Source: Sphingomonadaceae bacterium
GTDB taxonomy: Bacteria > Pseudomonadota > Alphaproteobacteria > Sphingomonadales > Sphingomonadaceae
Reading direction: 5' to 3'
NCBI GenBank assembly: GCA_947442095.1
Contig: CANEVG010000018.1
Coordinates: 1-19,599, forward strand
DNA length: 19,599 nt
A model generated the notes under the pieces. It saw only the letters and a program-made list of their open reading frames with translations, ran no database searches and was not told the origin of the DNA. Positions 1-7,669 of this stretch are shown here, in pieces (the stretch's first letter is position 1; every line of letters starts with the position of its first letter). Both the position numbers and the translations under genes were made by a program.

Positions 1-733
1 CCGCGCTGCCCTTCCAACCGCGCGCTTCCAGTGCGAGGAAATGCTCGGTCCAGCCGGAAATGTCTTGCGCATCCTGCTGGCGTGTAAAGGTGAGCGCGCC
101 CAGTTCGGCCAGACGGGCCTGCTGGCGGCGGAACTCTTTGCGTTTCTTGGCCGGAACGGCCTGTTCCAGATAAGCTGCCGGAGCGAGCGGCGAGGCCAGC
201 ATGGCGCGTTCCTCGCGGTGGACCATGGCAATGTGCCGGGATTGCCGCGCACTTACCGCAACCAGCGCATCGGCCAGCGGCGTATCCAGTGGCAGCGCGG
301 GAACGTGCAGGAACAGCGCGGTACCCGCGGTACGGTCTGCCCAGTCGAACAGGGCCTCCCAGAAAACGACCTCCGAACCGGCCTTGACCAGCGGTGCGCC
401 AAGGAACGCGTTGGCATGGAGCCAAACAGACAGATGCGGCAGCAGATAGCGCCCATAGCGCCGGGCGCGCTGGATTGGCATCAGGGCTTCAAGTCCGTCG
501 GGACCGGACTGGCTGGCAATGCGGACCTTTCCTTCGGGATCGAACCGCGCAAGGCTAGGCAGGAGGAACCAGCTTTCAAAGAAAGGATTTGGGGTCGAAA
601 GCCCGTCCGCCAGCGCGTCCCACGCCGCGCAGGCGGGCGCGCTCGCCCATTCGCGCCAGGGGGTGATGATAAGGTCGGCAGCCTGCGCGCCGCTGCCTGC
701 CGCAGAGCGGATCTGAAAGGATTCGTCATTCAA
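1..733 (-). CDS. GNAT-fold acyltransferase, CelD/BioF2 type (3' end cut off by window edge)
   Basis: The frame is open from the TTG at 733 down to base 1 without a stop, giving 244 residues of a protein whose C-terminus lies outside the window. Two segments are typical of the Acetyltransf_6 (BioF2/CelD) family: a basic stretch PAKKRKEFRRQQARLAELG at about residues 194-212 and LEARGWKG at about 235-242. These proteins are soluble GNAT-fold acyltransferases, often linked to polysaccharide or envelope modification; the substrate here is unknown. The start is uncertain. TTG at 733 has a GGAG 8 bases upstream, but the frame stays open upstream to a TAA near 785 and includes GTG codons at 751 and 766. 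It lies 95 bases after the aldo/keto reductase in the same direction, so the two may be co-transcribed. The plus-strand open frames over it are shadows. Confidence 0.72.
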   Translation of the reverse strand, partial: MNDESFQIRSAAGSGAQAADLIITPWREWASAPACAAWDALADGLSTPNPFFESWFLLPSLARFDPEGKVRIASQSGPDGLEALMPIQRARRYGRYLLPHLSVWLHANAFLGAPLVKAGSEVVFWEALFDWADRTAGTALFLHVPALPLDTPLADALVAVSARQSRHIAMVHREERAMLASPLAPAAYLEQAVPAKKRKEFRRQQARLAELGALTFTRQQDAQDISGWTEHFLALEARGWKGSA

Positions 734-828
734 AATCAGGTCTCCGGGCACGAGACCTAGCAACACTCCGACAAGATGCGGTTAACTCGGCGGAGCGTTC
801 CGGGCCAGTTGCACGCGCCGGATTGGCG

Positions 829-1845
829 TCACCCCATGGGGTACATGATTTCCCGGCTCACCGCATTCACGGCCTTCATGGCCGCTTCGGGTAGCACCAG
901 ATCGGCGGCGGCGAAGATCGGGGCGAGTTGCGCCTCGCTGGTCACACCTACGATGGTCGAGGCAACGAAGTCATGTTGCTTGGACCATGCGACCGCGAAG
1001 GTGACCGGATCGAGCCCGTGTTCGGCAGCGATGGCGGCAAAGCGTTCGGCAGAGGCGACCGACTTTTCGTTGACGAAGCGCCGCGCCATCGCGTTCTGGC
1101 GGCCCTCCATCGCAAGGTAATTGGAAAACCGCGCGCCTGCCGGGCGGGCGCCGCCGCTGTACTTGCCGGCCAGCACGCCGCCGCCGATGGGCGAGTAGGG
1201 GATGAGGCTGACACCTTCCTTCCGGCAGACCTCAGCCAGTTCATCCTCGAACCGGCGGTTGTTGAGGCTGAAATTGTTCTGGATGGTCTGATAGCGCGCC
1301 GCGCCAACGGCCTTGGCCGCCTCGATCGATTTCATCAGGCCCCATGAAGTTTCGTTCGAGCAGCCGAGCACGCGGACCTTACCGGCGCGGGCCAGCTCGT
1401 CGAGCGTCTCCATGGTTTCTTCGTAGGCGGTGTCGTGATCGGGCCAGTGCGTCTGGTAAAGATCGATGTAGTCGGTGCCCAGCTTGGTCAGGCTTTCCTC
1501 GACCGCGCGGATGATGTTGTGGCGGTCGAGCGCGGTCATGCCGTTGCGCTTGGGGCTGCGGAACCAAATGTGGCTGGGGCCGGAGACCTTGGTGGCCAGA
1601 ATGATCGCATCACGCGGCTTGGTTTTCAGCCACTTGCCCACGATTTCCTCGGTGCGGCCGACCCATTTGATATCAGGCGGCACGGGATAGCCCTCGGCGG
1701 TGTCGTAGAAATTGATCCCGGCATCGTAGCTCGCATCGAGAATGCGCAAGCTTGTGGCCTCATCGGCCTGGCTGCCGAAAGTCATCGTGCCCATGCAGAT
1801 ATCGGAAACGACGATGGCGGATGTGCCAAGGCGGCGGTGCTGCAT
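829..1845 (-). CDS. Aldo/keto reductase (Tas-like, NADP(H)-dependent)
   Basis: This 338-residue protein has the length and layout of a single-domain (beta/alpha)8 aldo/keto reductase, a cytosolic enzyme reducing aldehydes or ketones with NADPH. The catalytic tetrad is visible: Asp48 in FYDTAEGYP, Tyr53, Lys86 in LATKVSG and His133 in YQTHWPDHD. The GCSNETSWGL segment (about 161-170), the IQNNFSLNNRRFE segment (about 189-200) and IPYSPIGGGVLAGKY (about 215-229) are characteristic of the Tas/YajO-like branch. The physiological substrate cannot be read from sequence. The ATG start at 1845 has GGGAG about 10 bases upstream. It stands 233 bases after the DUF4153 gene and 95 bases before the acetyltransferase gene, all on the minus strand. 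Family assignment is secure; the Tas-like subgroup is likely. Confidence 0.95.
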   Translation of the reverse strand: MQHRRLGTSAIVVSDICMGTMTFGSQADEATSLRILDASYDAGINFYDTAEGYPVPPDIKWVGRTEEIVGKWLKTKPRDAIILATKVSGPSHIWFRSPKRNGMTALDRHNIIRAVEESLTKLGTDYIDLYQTHWPDHDTAYEETMETLDELARAGKVRVLGCSNETSWGLMKSIEAAKAVGAARYQTIQNNFSLNNRRFEDELAEVCRKEGVSLIPYSPIGGGVLAGKYSGGARPAGARFSNYLAMEGRQNAMARRFVNEKSVASAERFAAIAAEHGLDPVTFAVAWSKQHDFVASTIVGVTSEAQLAPIFAAADLVLPEAAMKAVNAVSREIMYPMG

Positions 1846-1962
1846 GTGTGATCTGCTCCCGTAGGGTTTTGCAAAGGGTGCCGCGCGGGACTGGGGTGGT
1901 CAAGGGGCGGGGGTGGTCAAGCGGTGCGGGCTATTGAATTTGGTGAGGTTGTAACTTTGCTC

Positions 1963-1980
1963 TCTCCCCGTCAGGGGAGA
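1963..1980. repeat. Short palindromic hairpin between DUF4153 and aldo/keto reductase genes
   Basis: TCTCCCC (1963-1969), loop GTCA, and GGGGAGA (1974-1980) form a perfect 7-bp hairpin in the 233-base spacer. No T run follows on either strand, so it is a weak terminator at best. It may be an intergenic palindromic repeat or an end-of-transcript structure for the DUF4153 gene. I see no clear promoter in this spacer. Confidence 0.4.
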
Positions 1981-2078
1981 AATCCGTAGGCTTGGTGAGA
2001 AGCGCCTAGCCGGAGCTTAGGGGAACTGCGGCGCGCATGCCCCTCTCGTGGGCCCTCTACCCCGAAGGAGGAAGGCTT

Positions 2079-4007
2079 TCAGGGGCCAGGATTGCCAAAG
2101 GCGGGGCCCATGCGTGCAGGCGCCCTAGCATCTCCGGGGGAGGGCGTGGGCGCAGGAGCTCGTTTTGCTGACGGATCGGGGCAGGGATCGGAACTGCCCA
2201 TGCCATCAGGCCGGTTCTCCAGCCGGATGCCCCCGGACTCAAAATCATCATGGCGCGGCCGCACGCGCTGCATCTTGCCCTTGCGCAGCGCGGCAATCAC
2301 GCCGGGGCAGCGCAGACCGGCGAGCGTGCTGGTGTGCTCCCACGCGCCCAGCCCGTTGCGCACGAACACGGCGGCATTGTCCTGCGGCGTGGGCGGATTG
2401 TCCTGCGTCAGTTTGGAATTGTGGACCACGATGAGCTGCGCCGCGCTGCCTTTGCCGGGCAGCACGAACACGTCGCAGGCGGTGCCATCGATCAGGCACT
2501 GCGCGCCGGAGGTGTTCTTGCCCTCCCAGTCGGCCGCCCGGAAATCGGGCGGCAGCCCAGTGCCCGCAGGGTAGATGGCGGCGTGGCTGAAGGGCGCTTC
2601 GGTGATCGCAGCGTTCACCGTCTCATCGCCGCCATAGCTGCGCGTTTCGCTCTTCTGCGCGCGTTTGGCCCGGCTTGCGATCTCAGGGTTGGGATCCTTG
2701 GTGAGCGCTGCGAGCGCCTCGGTGCCAGCGCGGCCACTATCAAAGCGCAGGAACTGGTAGTCTAACGTGTCGGGCCCGGTCGCCCCTGAATTCAGCCGCG
2801 CGATCTGGCTGGACACCGATATGCGCGCCGGATCTGCGAGCGGGGTGAGCAGGCCGGACAGGATGGCAAGGACAGCAAAGCTGGCAGTCACGTTGACGCG
2901 TTCGAGCCGTTTCAGCCATGTCGTCCGGTCCGCCGACGCCCATGTGTAGCCCGCGCTGTAGAACACCGCCATCGCGGCGGTGGCGGCGCAGCGGACGCGC
3001 TGCGGGGTCCAGCCATATTGGCCGACGCGCAGCAGGATCGCCCAGGCGGCGAGCAGCGCCAGCACGAGCATCACTGGCCCGGCGACGCGCCCAGCCCAGC
3101 GCAGCACAGCAGGCGGGGCGTGGGCCGGATCGCCGTCCTTGTAGGCGGCATTGAGCAGCACGAGCATGACCGAGACGGCGGTGAGCAGGATCGTGGCAGC
3201 GCGGCGGGTTTCCCACAGCGGCGTCACACCCTGAACCAACAGTGCGGCGAGAAACGCAGCGCCAAGCATCGTGACCAGCGGCAGCAGCCAGCCGAGCAGC
3301 GTCAGGCCAAGATTGCGCATCCCGCGCAAAAGTGCAGGGCGCACATCGGTGATATGGACCGAGGCGGCGAAGGCCATGGCAGTGACGGTGCAGCTGAACC
3401 AGTTCTGTTCGAGCAGCTCCCCGAACGCACGGAGATGGATGAGGTCAAATAGCGCCGCGCCCAAGTGCAGCACGCCCCAAACGAGCAAGGTGAACACCAG
3501 CGAGAGCACGAACTGGAACGCGCGCATCCAGCTTTCTTCGAAGTGCAGCGCATAGTGGCTGTAGAACCGGTGTCCGGTTTCGCGGAATTCGAACAGCTGG
3601 TTGACGATGAAAAGCGCGATGCCCGTACAGAAGATCAGGCCGCCGGACGGCCAGATCCGCGGCAGGAGCGCGCCGCTATCGAACGGATCGCGCGCAATGT
3701 CATAAGCGGCGAGCACGGCAAGTGCGGCAATTGCGGCAACAAGATATATCGCGAGCCGCCGAGCGCGCATGCGGCCCAGCTCCGCCAGCGCCACGACCGG
3801 GACAAAGGCGGTGATCAGCGCGATTGCGGCAAAGGCGGCTGGGTGCCGCGTGCTCCAGAACATCTCGGCGTCGAACGGTTGGTTATTGGTCGACCAGACG
3901 AGTTCGAGCAGCAGCCATGCCGCGAAGCCCTGCGCGAAGCCGATGGCAAGGCGCAGCCTGCCCACAAGGGGCTGCAGTTCATACCCGGCGGGTGTTTCGG
4001 TGGTCAA
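2079..4007 (-). CDS. DUF4153 family multi-pass membrane protein
   Basis: The 642-residue product has about ten to eleven hydrophobic segments between residues 20 and 390 (for example near 20-38, 57-76, 86-103, 122-137, 164-188, 235-260, 270-287, 310-327, 340-356 and 374-391), followed by a hydrophilic region of about 250 residues. It matches the DUF4153 family of inner-membrane proteins, whose biochemical role is not established. The start is TTG at 4007, preceded by AGGGGA 7 bases upstream; the next in-frame ATG would remove the first membrane segment. The C-terminal region contains three cysteines (residues 504, 511 and one near 570) that could form disulfides if it faces the periplasm. The last 45 or so residues are rich in Pro, Ala and Arg and look unlike the rest. 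A small hydrophobic frame lies 48 bases upstream in the same direction. Confidence 0.85.
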   Translation of the reverse strand: MTTETPAGYELQPLVGRLRLAIGFAQGFAAWLLLELVWSTNNQPFDAEMFWSTRHPAAFAAIALITAFVPVVALAELGRMRARRLAIYLVAAIAALAVLAAYDIARDPFDSGALLPRIWPSGGLIFCTGIALFIVNQLFEFRETGHRFYSHYALHFEESWMRAFQFVLSLVFTLLVWGVLHLGAALFDLIHLRAFGELLEQNWFSCTVTAMAFAASVHITDVRPALLRGMRNLGLTLLGWLLPLVTMLGAAFLAALLVQGVTPLWETRRAATILLTAVSVMLVLLNAAYKDGDPAHAPPAVLRWAGRVAGPVMLVLALLAAWAILLRVGQYGWTPQRVRCAATAAMAVFYSAGYTWASADRTTWLKRLERVNVTASFAVLAILSGLLTPLADPARISVSSQIARLNSGATGPDTLDYQFLRFDSGRAGTEALAALTKDPNPEIASRAKRAQKSETRSYGGDETVNAAITEAPFSHAAIYPAGTGLPPDFRAADWEGKNTSGAQCLIDGTACDVFVLPGKGSAAQLIVVHNSKLTQDNPPTPQDNAAVFVRNGLGAWEHTSTLAGLRCPGVIAALRKGKMQRVRPRHDDFESGGIRLENRPDGMGSSDPCPDPSAKRAPAPTPSPGDARAPARMGPAFGNPGP

Positions 4008-4055
4008 CTACGGGTCCCCTTTACGGGCGATCCTAAGGTCTGCGCAGTGCGCTGG

Positions 4056-4208
4056 CTAGCGGCCTTCAGGTCCGCTCCGGCGGCGCAGCACCCACCACGC
4101 AAGAGCCCCAACCAGCGCCGTGCCCCCCGCAATCACCGCCGCGACCGCCGCGCCGCTGGCGAGCAGGCTGGTCAGCAGCGCCACCACGATCTCGAGACTG
4201 GTCCTCAT
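4056..4208 (-). CDS. Possible 50-residue single-span membrane peptide
   Basis: An ATG at 4208 opens a 50-codon frame ending in TAG at 4056. The peptide begins MRTSLEIVVALLTSLLASG, is almost wholly hydrophobic up to GALAWWVL, and ends in the charged tail RRRSGPEGR, which is the shape of a small single-pass or hairpin membrane protein with a cytoplasmic basic end. AAGG lies 7 bases before the ATG. It is 48 bases upstream of the DUF4153 membrane gene on the same strand and 95 bases from the divergent hrpB start, so it could lead a two-gene operon. I do not recognise a family. GC-rich sequence yields chance frames easily, so existence is not certain. Confidence 0.45.
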   Translation of the reverse strand: MRTSLEIVVALLTSLLASGAAVAAVIAGGTALVGALAWWVLRRRSGPEGR

Positions 4209-4303
4209 CGGCAGGCCTTAGCACGCGCGTGACCGGAGAGTGTGCGGCAAATGCGAGCGCGATCCGGTTTGCTTGGCGCGCGCTTGGCCTTAATGCGGTG
4301 GGC

Positions 4304-6769
4304 GTGAGCGACCTTCCAATCCATGCTGTCTTACCCGACCTGCTGGCTGCTTTGCGCGCCGGCCCTTCCGCGGTGCTGATTGCGCCGCCGGGCGCGGGCA
4401 AGACCACTGCGGTCGCCCCCGCGCTGATCGGTGAGGCGTGGTGCACGGGTCAGGTGATCGTGCTCAGCCCCCGGCGCGTAGCGGCGCGCGCTGCGGCAGA
4501 GCGCATGGCCGAACTGATGGGCGAACAGGCAGGCGAGACGGTGGGCTATGTCACCCGGCTCGATGCCAAGCGCGGGGCGCGCACGCGGATCGTGGTGATG
4601 ACCGAGGCGATATTCGTTTCGGCGCTGTTGGGGGATCCGGAATTAGCGGGCATTTCGGCGGTGGTGTTCGACGAGGCGCACGAGCGGAAACTGGGCAGCG
4701 ATCTGGCGCTTGCGCTGGCCATCGAGGCGCAAGGCGTGCTGCGCGATGATCTCAGGCTCGTAGTTATGTCTGCCACGCTCGACGGAGCTCGGTTTTCACG
4801 CCTCATGGGAAACTGCCCGGTGGTGGAGAGCGCGGGGCAAGCCTTTCCGCTGGCGATCCGCTGGCTGGGCGTGCGGGCGGACTTGAAGCCGGAGCAGGCG
4901 GTGACAAGCGCGGTGGTGCAAGCCTGGGGCGAGGAGCAGGGCGACATTCTGGCGTTCCTGCCCGGCGTCGCGCAGATTGAGCGCTGCGCAGATCTGCTGG
5001 CGGAGCGCCTGCCCCAGGCGCTGGTCCTGCCGCTGCACGGGCAGGTGGAACCCGTCGGTCAGCGCGCGGCGATCCGGCCCGATCCCGGCGGACGGCGGCG
5101 TGTGGTGCTGGCAACGAGCATCGCCGAAACCTCGCTGACGCTGGGCGGGGTGCGCATCGTGGTCGATGCAGGCCTCTCGCGCCGCGCCGAGTTCGACAAG
5201 GCGGCGGGCGTGACGCGGTTGGTGACGGTGCGCGCCAGCCAGGCATCCGCCGCGCAGCGCGCGGGCCGCGCTGCGCGGCAAGGGCCGGGCGTGGCCTATC
5301 GCTTGTGGGAAGAGGCCGCGCATCCGGGCCGCGCGCCGTTCGATCCGCCGGAGATCCTGACCAGCGATCTTGCGCCCTTGGCTTTGACTTTGGCGCAATG
5401 GGGCGCGGGCGATCCGGCGCACATGGCGTGGATCGATCCGCCGCCCGCTGCCGCCATGGCAGCGGCGCGAGCGGCATTGGCGGCGCTGGGCGCGCTCGAT
5501 GGCAATGACTTTGGGGGCCGGATCACCCTGCACGGCCGGGCGATGGCGGCCCTGCCAATGGAGCCACCACTGGCACACATGCTGCTGTTTGCCGCCGCGC
5601 GCGGGCAGGCGGAGGCGGCGGCCTGCCTTGCGCTCTTGTTGCAGGAGCGCGGGCTGGGCGGGCGCGGCGAGGATCTGGCGGCCCGGCTGGAGCGATGGAA
5701 CCGCGAGCGAGGGGGCAGGGCGGAGGCCTCGCGCAAACTGGCGCAGCGCTGGGCTGCGAGCGCAGAGCGGCTAATCGCCAAGGATGCGCCACGCGGGCCT
5801 GAAGTGCCCTTTGGCGTGCTTCTCGCCGAAGCCTTCCCCGACCGCATCGCCCGCGCACGGTCCAGCAGCGGCGAGGAATGGCTCGCGTCCGGCGGGCGCG
5901 GCTACCGTCTCGATCCGGCATCACCGCTGGCCCGCGCGGCGTGGCTGGTGATCGGCGATGCACAGGGTGAGCCCAAGGGTGCGCGGATTACCGCGGCAGC
6001 CGCGCTCGAGGAAGCGGAAGTGACCCGCCACCTCGCACACCGGCTCGAAGCACGGCATTCGCTGGCATGGAACAGCGCGGAAACCCGCGTCGAGGCGCGG
6101 CTGGAGCGGCGGCTGGGCGCAGTTGTGCTTGCCCGCGTGCCCGATCCCTCACCCGATCCAGACGCGGTGGCGGCGCTGCTGATCGAAACGCTGCGCGCCG
6201 AAGGGCTGGGCCTTTTGCCCCTCGGCGCGGGGGCGACTGCCCTGATGGAGCGCGCGCACTATGCCGGACTGGAGAAGCTTTCGCCGGACTTGCTGCTGGC
6301 CGATGCAGAGGCGTGGTTGGGGCCCTTGCTGAACGGACGCCGTGATGTCCAGATCGCGCCGGGCAAGCTCCACGATGCGCTGCTAGGGCGGCTCGACTGG
6401 AACGCGCGGGCCGCGCTCGACCGGCTGGCGCCTCCCGAGTTCCGCTCGCCTGCCGGGACCAGCCATGCGATCGACTATGCACACGAAGGCGGCCCGGCGG
6501 TGGAACTGCGCGTGCAGGCACTGTTCGGGCTCGACCGGCATCCTATGATCGGCGATCCGCCTCGCCCGCTGCTGCTTTCGCTCACCTCGCCCGGGCAAAA
6601 GCCGATCCAGACCACCGCCGATCTCCCCGGCTTCTGGCGCGGATCGTGGCGCGATGTGGTGAAGGACATGAAGGGCCGCTATCCCCGCCATCGCTGGCCC
6701 GATGCGCCGTGGGAGGAAGAGCCGAGCCTCAAGACGCGCAACGCATTCGAAGGGCGGAAGGGTCGTTAG
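4304..6769 (+). CDS. hrpB: ATP-dependent helicase HrpB (DEAH box)
   Basis: The product (821 residues from GTG 4304) is a superfamily 2 DEAH-box RNA helicase-like ATPase. Visible motifs are Walker A GAGKTT at 30-35, DEAH at 123-126, SAT at 156-158 and motif VI QRAGRAAR at 318-325. A helicase-associated middle region follows, and the HrpB C-terminal domain is recognisable near the end (LFGLDRHPMIG, LPGFWRGSWRDVVKDMKGRYPRHRWPD). Its cellular substrate is not firmly known; in other proteobacteria HrpB has been linked to mRNA processing. The frame extends upstream to a GTG at 4229, but family members usually begin at about SDLPIHAVLPDLL, so GTG 4304 (or 4298) is preferred although no strong ribosome site is seen. 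It is divergent from the DUF4153 block. A hairpin terminator starts 5 bases after the stop. Confidence 0.95.
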   Translation: MSDLPIHAVLPDLLAALRAGPSAVLIAPPGAGKTTAVAPALIGEAWCTGQVIVLSPRRVAARAAAERMAELMGEQAGETVGYVTRLDAKRGARTRIVVMTEAIFVSALLGDPELAGISAVVFDEAHERKLGSDLALALAIEAQGVLRDDLRLVVMSATLDGARFSRLMGNCPVVESAGQAFPLAIRWLGVRADLKPEQAVTSAVVQAWGEEQGDILAFLPGVAQIERCADLLAERLPQALVLPLHGQVEPVGQRAAIRPDPGGRRRVVLATSIAETSLTLGGVRIVVDAGLSRRAEFDKAAGVTRLVTVRASQASAAQRAGRAARQGPGVAYRLWEEAAHPGRAPFDPPEILTSDLAPLALTLAQWGAGDPAHMAWIDPPPAAAMAAARAALAALGALDGNDFGGRITLHGRAMAALPMEPPLAHMLLFAAARGQAEAAACLALLLQERGLGGRGEDLAARLERWNRERGGRAEASRKLAQRWAASAERLIAKDAPRGPEVPFGVLLAEAFPDRIARARSSSGEEWLASGGRGYRLDPASPLARAAWLVIGDAQGEPKGARITAAAALEEAEVTRHLAHRLEARHSLAWNSAETRVEARLERRLGAVVLARVPDPSPDPDAVAALLIETLRAEGLGLLPLGAGATALMERAHYAGLEKLSPDLLLADAEAWLGPLLNGRRDVQIAPGKLHDALLGRLDWNARAALDRLAPPEFRSPAGTSHAIDYAHEGGPAVELRVQALFGLDRHPMIGDPPRPLLLSLTSPGQKPIQTTADLPGFWRGSWRDVVKDMKGRYPRHRWPDAPWEEEPSLKTRNAFEGRKGR

Positions 6770-6773
6770 GTTC

Positions 6774-6795
6774 GGGAAGCCCCTCCGGGCTTCCC
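6774..6795 (+). terminator. Hairpin terminator after hrpB
   Basis: GGGAAGCCC (6774-6782), loop CTCC, and GGGCTTCCC (6787-6795) form a perfect 9-bp stem starting 5 bases after the hrpB stop codon. Only two T residues follow directly, so termination may be imperfect, but position and stability fit an intrinsic terminator. Confidence 0.65.
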
Positions 6796-6804
6796 TTCGC
6801 GGCA

Positions 6805-6875
6805 CCGGCCCTCTTCCCCGGCCGGCCACCCCTTCAGGGTACTCTCGTGGGTGGCCGGCCGGGGAAGAGGGCCGG
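6805..6875. repeat. Perfect 26-bp inverted repeat in the hrpB-complex I spacer
   Basis: The arm at 6805-6830 (beginning CCGGCCCTCTTCCCC) is exactly complementary to the arm at 6850-6875, with a 19-base spacer at 6831-6849. It would form a very stable hairpin in RNA or a cruciform in DNA. It follows the hrpB terminator by 9 bases and has no T run after it. It does not encode anything I recognise. It may be a nonautonomous palindromic element or a dispersed intergenic repeat. Confidence 0.85.
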
Positions 6876-7096
6876 CGCTGCAAGCCTCCGACGGATGTCG
6901 GGGGCTCAAGCGGTGGTGCGCCGTTGACACCGGCGCATGGGGCTCTGGATTCCCGCCTTTGGGGAATGACGCGTTTTCTGTTCACCTTTTTCGTCATCCT
7001 CGCGCAGGCGCGGACGCAGAGCGGCAAGCGCTTCGACTTCGCATTCGGGTCAACACGGCCTTGATTTCGAACGCGATTCGTGGCCAAGGAAGCGGT

Positions 7097-7375
7097 ATGT
7101 CTGCACGTATCTATCAGCGCCCCAAGAACGCCATGCAATCGGGCCGCGCCCGCACCCAGGAATGGGTTCTCGAATTCGCGCCGGCCGAAGCCCGGCGGCC
7201 CGATCCCCTGATGGGCTGGGCCGGTTCCGGCGATACGCAAGTGCAGGTCGTGCTCACGTTCGGCTCGGCAGACGAAGCCAAAGCCTATGCCGACAAGTAC
7301 GGCATCGCCGCGCATGTCAGCACGGTGCCGCCGCGTCGGCTCAAACTGCAGAGCTACGCGGATAACTTCCGGTAG
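7097..7375 (+). CDS. NADH dehydrogenase (complex I) NDUFS4-like accessory subunit
   Basis: The 92-residue protein begins MSARIYQRPKNAMQSGRA and carries the family hallmark DPLMGWAGSGDTQVQVVLTF (about residues 36-55), followed by ADEAKAYADKYGI. This is the ETC_C1_NDUFA4/NDUFS4-like family (18-kDa subunit), found in alphaproteobacteria and mitochondria. It is a soluble accessory subunit bound to the peripheral arm of respiratory complex I, near the NADH-oxidising module. The length is normal for bacterial members. The ATG at 7097 has AAGGA 6 bases upstream; longer in-frame starts reach into the repeat-rich spacer and are not credible. It is not in a nuo operon here, which is usual for this gene. 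The SRP RNA lies about 180 bases downstream. Confidence 0.93.
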   Translation: MSARIYQRPKNAMQSGRARTQEWVLEFAPAEARRPDPLMGWAGSGDTQVQVVLTFGSADEAKAYADKYGIAAHVSTVPPRRLKLQSYADNFR

Positions 7376-7387
7376 CGTCTGATCCTT

Positions 7388-7412
7388 CCCATTTTTGCGC
7401 ATCCGAAATGGG
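7388..7412 (+). terminator. Possible weak terminator after the complex I subunit gene
   Basis: CCCATTT (7388-7394) and AAATGGG (7406-7412) form a 7-bp stem with an 11-base loop, 12 bases after the stop codon. Only TT follows, so it is a weak candidate. Confidence 0.35.
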
Positions 7413-7521
7413 TTGGCAGCGTGCAGCGCTGACGGAGGGGCCTTAACGCCTCCACCATCCACTGCGTGGGCGGTCGCCCATCCCATTTGTGCTTCGCAAG
7501 AAGGAGGGGGTCTGGTGTGGC

Positions 7522-7550
7522 TTGTAAATTTGGCCCGACCTCGCCATATC
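7522..7550 (+). promoter_or_regulatory. Candidate promoter of the SRP RNA gene
   Basis: TTGTAA (7522-7527) and CATATC (7545-7550) are separated by exactly 17 bases, and a start 7 bases further (about 7557) coincides with the base of the SRP RNA terminal helix. The placement supports it more than the hexamer match does. Confidence 0.55.
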
Positions 7551-7556
7551 ACACGC

Positions 7557-7647
7557 TGGGAGTCGGGCGGACGTTTGCTGTCGCCAACCTGGTCAGGTCC
7601 GGAAGGAAGCAGCCACAACGATGTGCGGCGGGTCGGCCGGCTCCTTC
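7557..7647 (+). ncRNA. ffs: Signal recognition particle RNA, small bacterial type (4.5S)
   Basis: The near-invariant apical domain is present: ACCTGGTCAGGTCCGG followed by AAGGAAGCAGCC (about 7588-7613), which contains the GGAA-type tetraloop and the asymmetric loop bound by the Ffh M domain. The ends pair: GGAGTCGG (7559-7566) with CCGGCTCC (7637-7644), with one G-U pair. The predicted RNA is about 90 bases, normal for the small SRP RNA that partners Ffh to target membrane proteins to the translocon. Exact ends are approximate. In related genomes this gene commonly sits just before dnaX; here a reverse-oriented gene separates them. Confidence 0.95.
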
Positions 7648-7651
7648 AATC

Positions 7652-7669
7652 CCCAAAGTTCAGTTTGGG
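7652..7669. terminator. Convergent terminator between SRP RNA and the DUF4188 gene
   Basis: CCCAAA (7652-7657), loop GTTCAG, and TTTGGG (7664-7669) form a 6-bp stem just after the SRP RNA. It overlaps the stop codon of the opposing gene (7660-7662). Its position between two converging transcripts suggests a shared terminator, but the stem is short. Confidence 0.45.

Larger units (their letters stand above)
6770..7096. other. 327-base intergenic region rich in palindromes
   Basis: No gene is supported here. Besides the terminator and the 26-bp inverted repeat, it holds a 7-bp hairpin TGCGCCG/CGGCGCA around a TTGACAC loop (about 6917-6937) and the palindrome ATTCCC-N7-GGGAAT at 6949-6967. The latter resembles the ATTCCCGCC...GGGAATGACG dispersed repeats common in proteobacterial intergenic DNA. 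A stretch near 6990-7012 (CGTCATCCTCGCGCAGGCG) resembles the other half of such repeats. The complex I gene's ribosome site (AAGGA, 7086-7090) lies at the right end. I see no convincing promoter. Confidence 0.6.

Noticed and set aside
41..760. A 239-codon plus-strand open frame
   Set aside because: It lies antisense to the acetyltransferase frame, which has recognisable family motifs; the plus-strand product has low complexity and no domain signs.
1963..1980. Strong intrinsic terminator
   Set aside because: The 7-bp stem lacks a T run on either strand, so it is listed only as a palindromic repeat.
3465..4232. 255-codon plus-strand open frame opposite the DUF4153 gene
   Set aside because: The sense strand encodes clear membrane segments, while this frame is a low-complexity polar product typical of an antisense shadow.
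6383..7618. 411-codon minus-strand open frame
   Set aside because: It runs antisense through the hrpB end, the palindromic spacer, the complex I subunit gene and the SRP RNA, and shows no protein family features.
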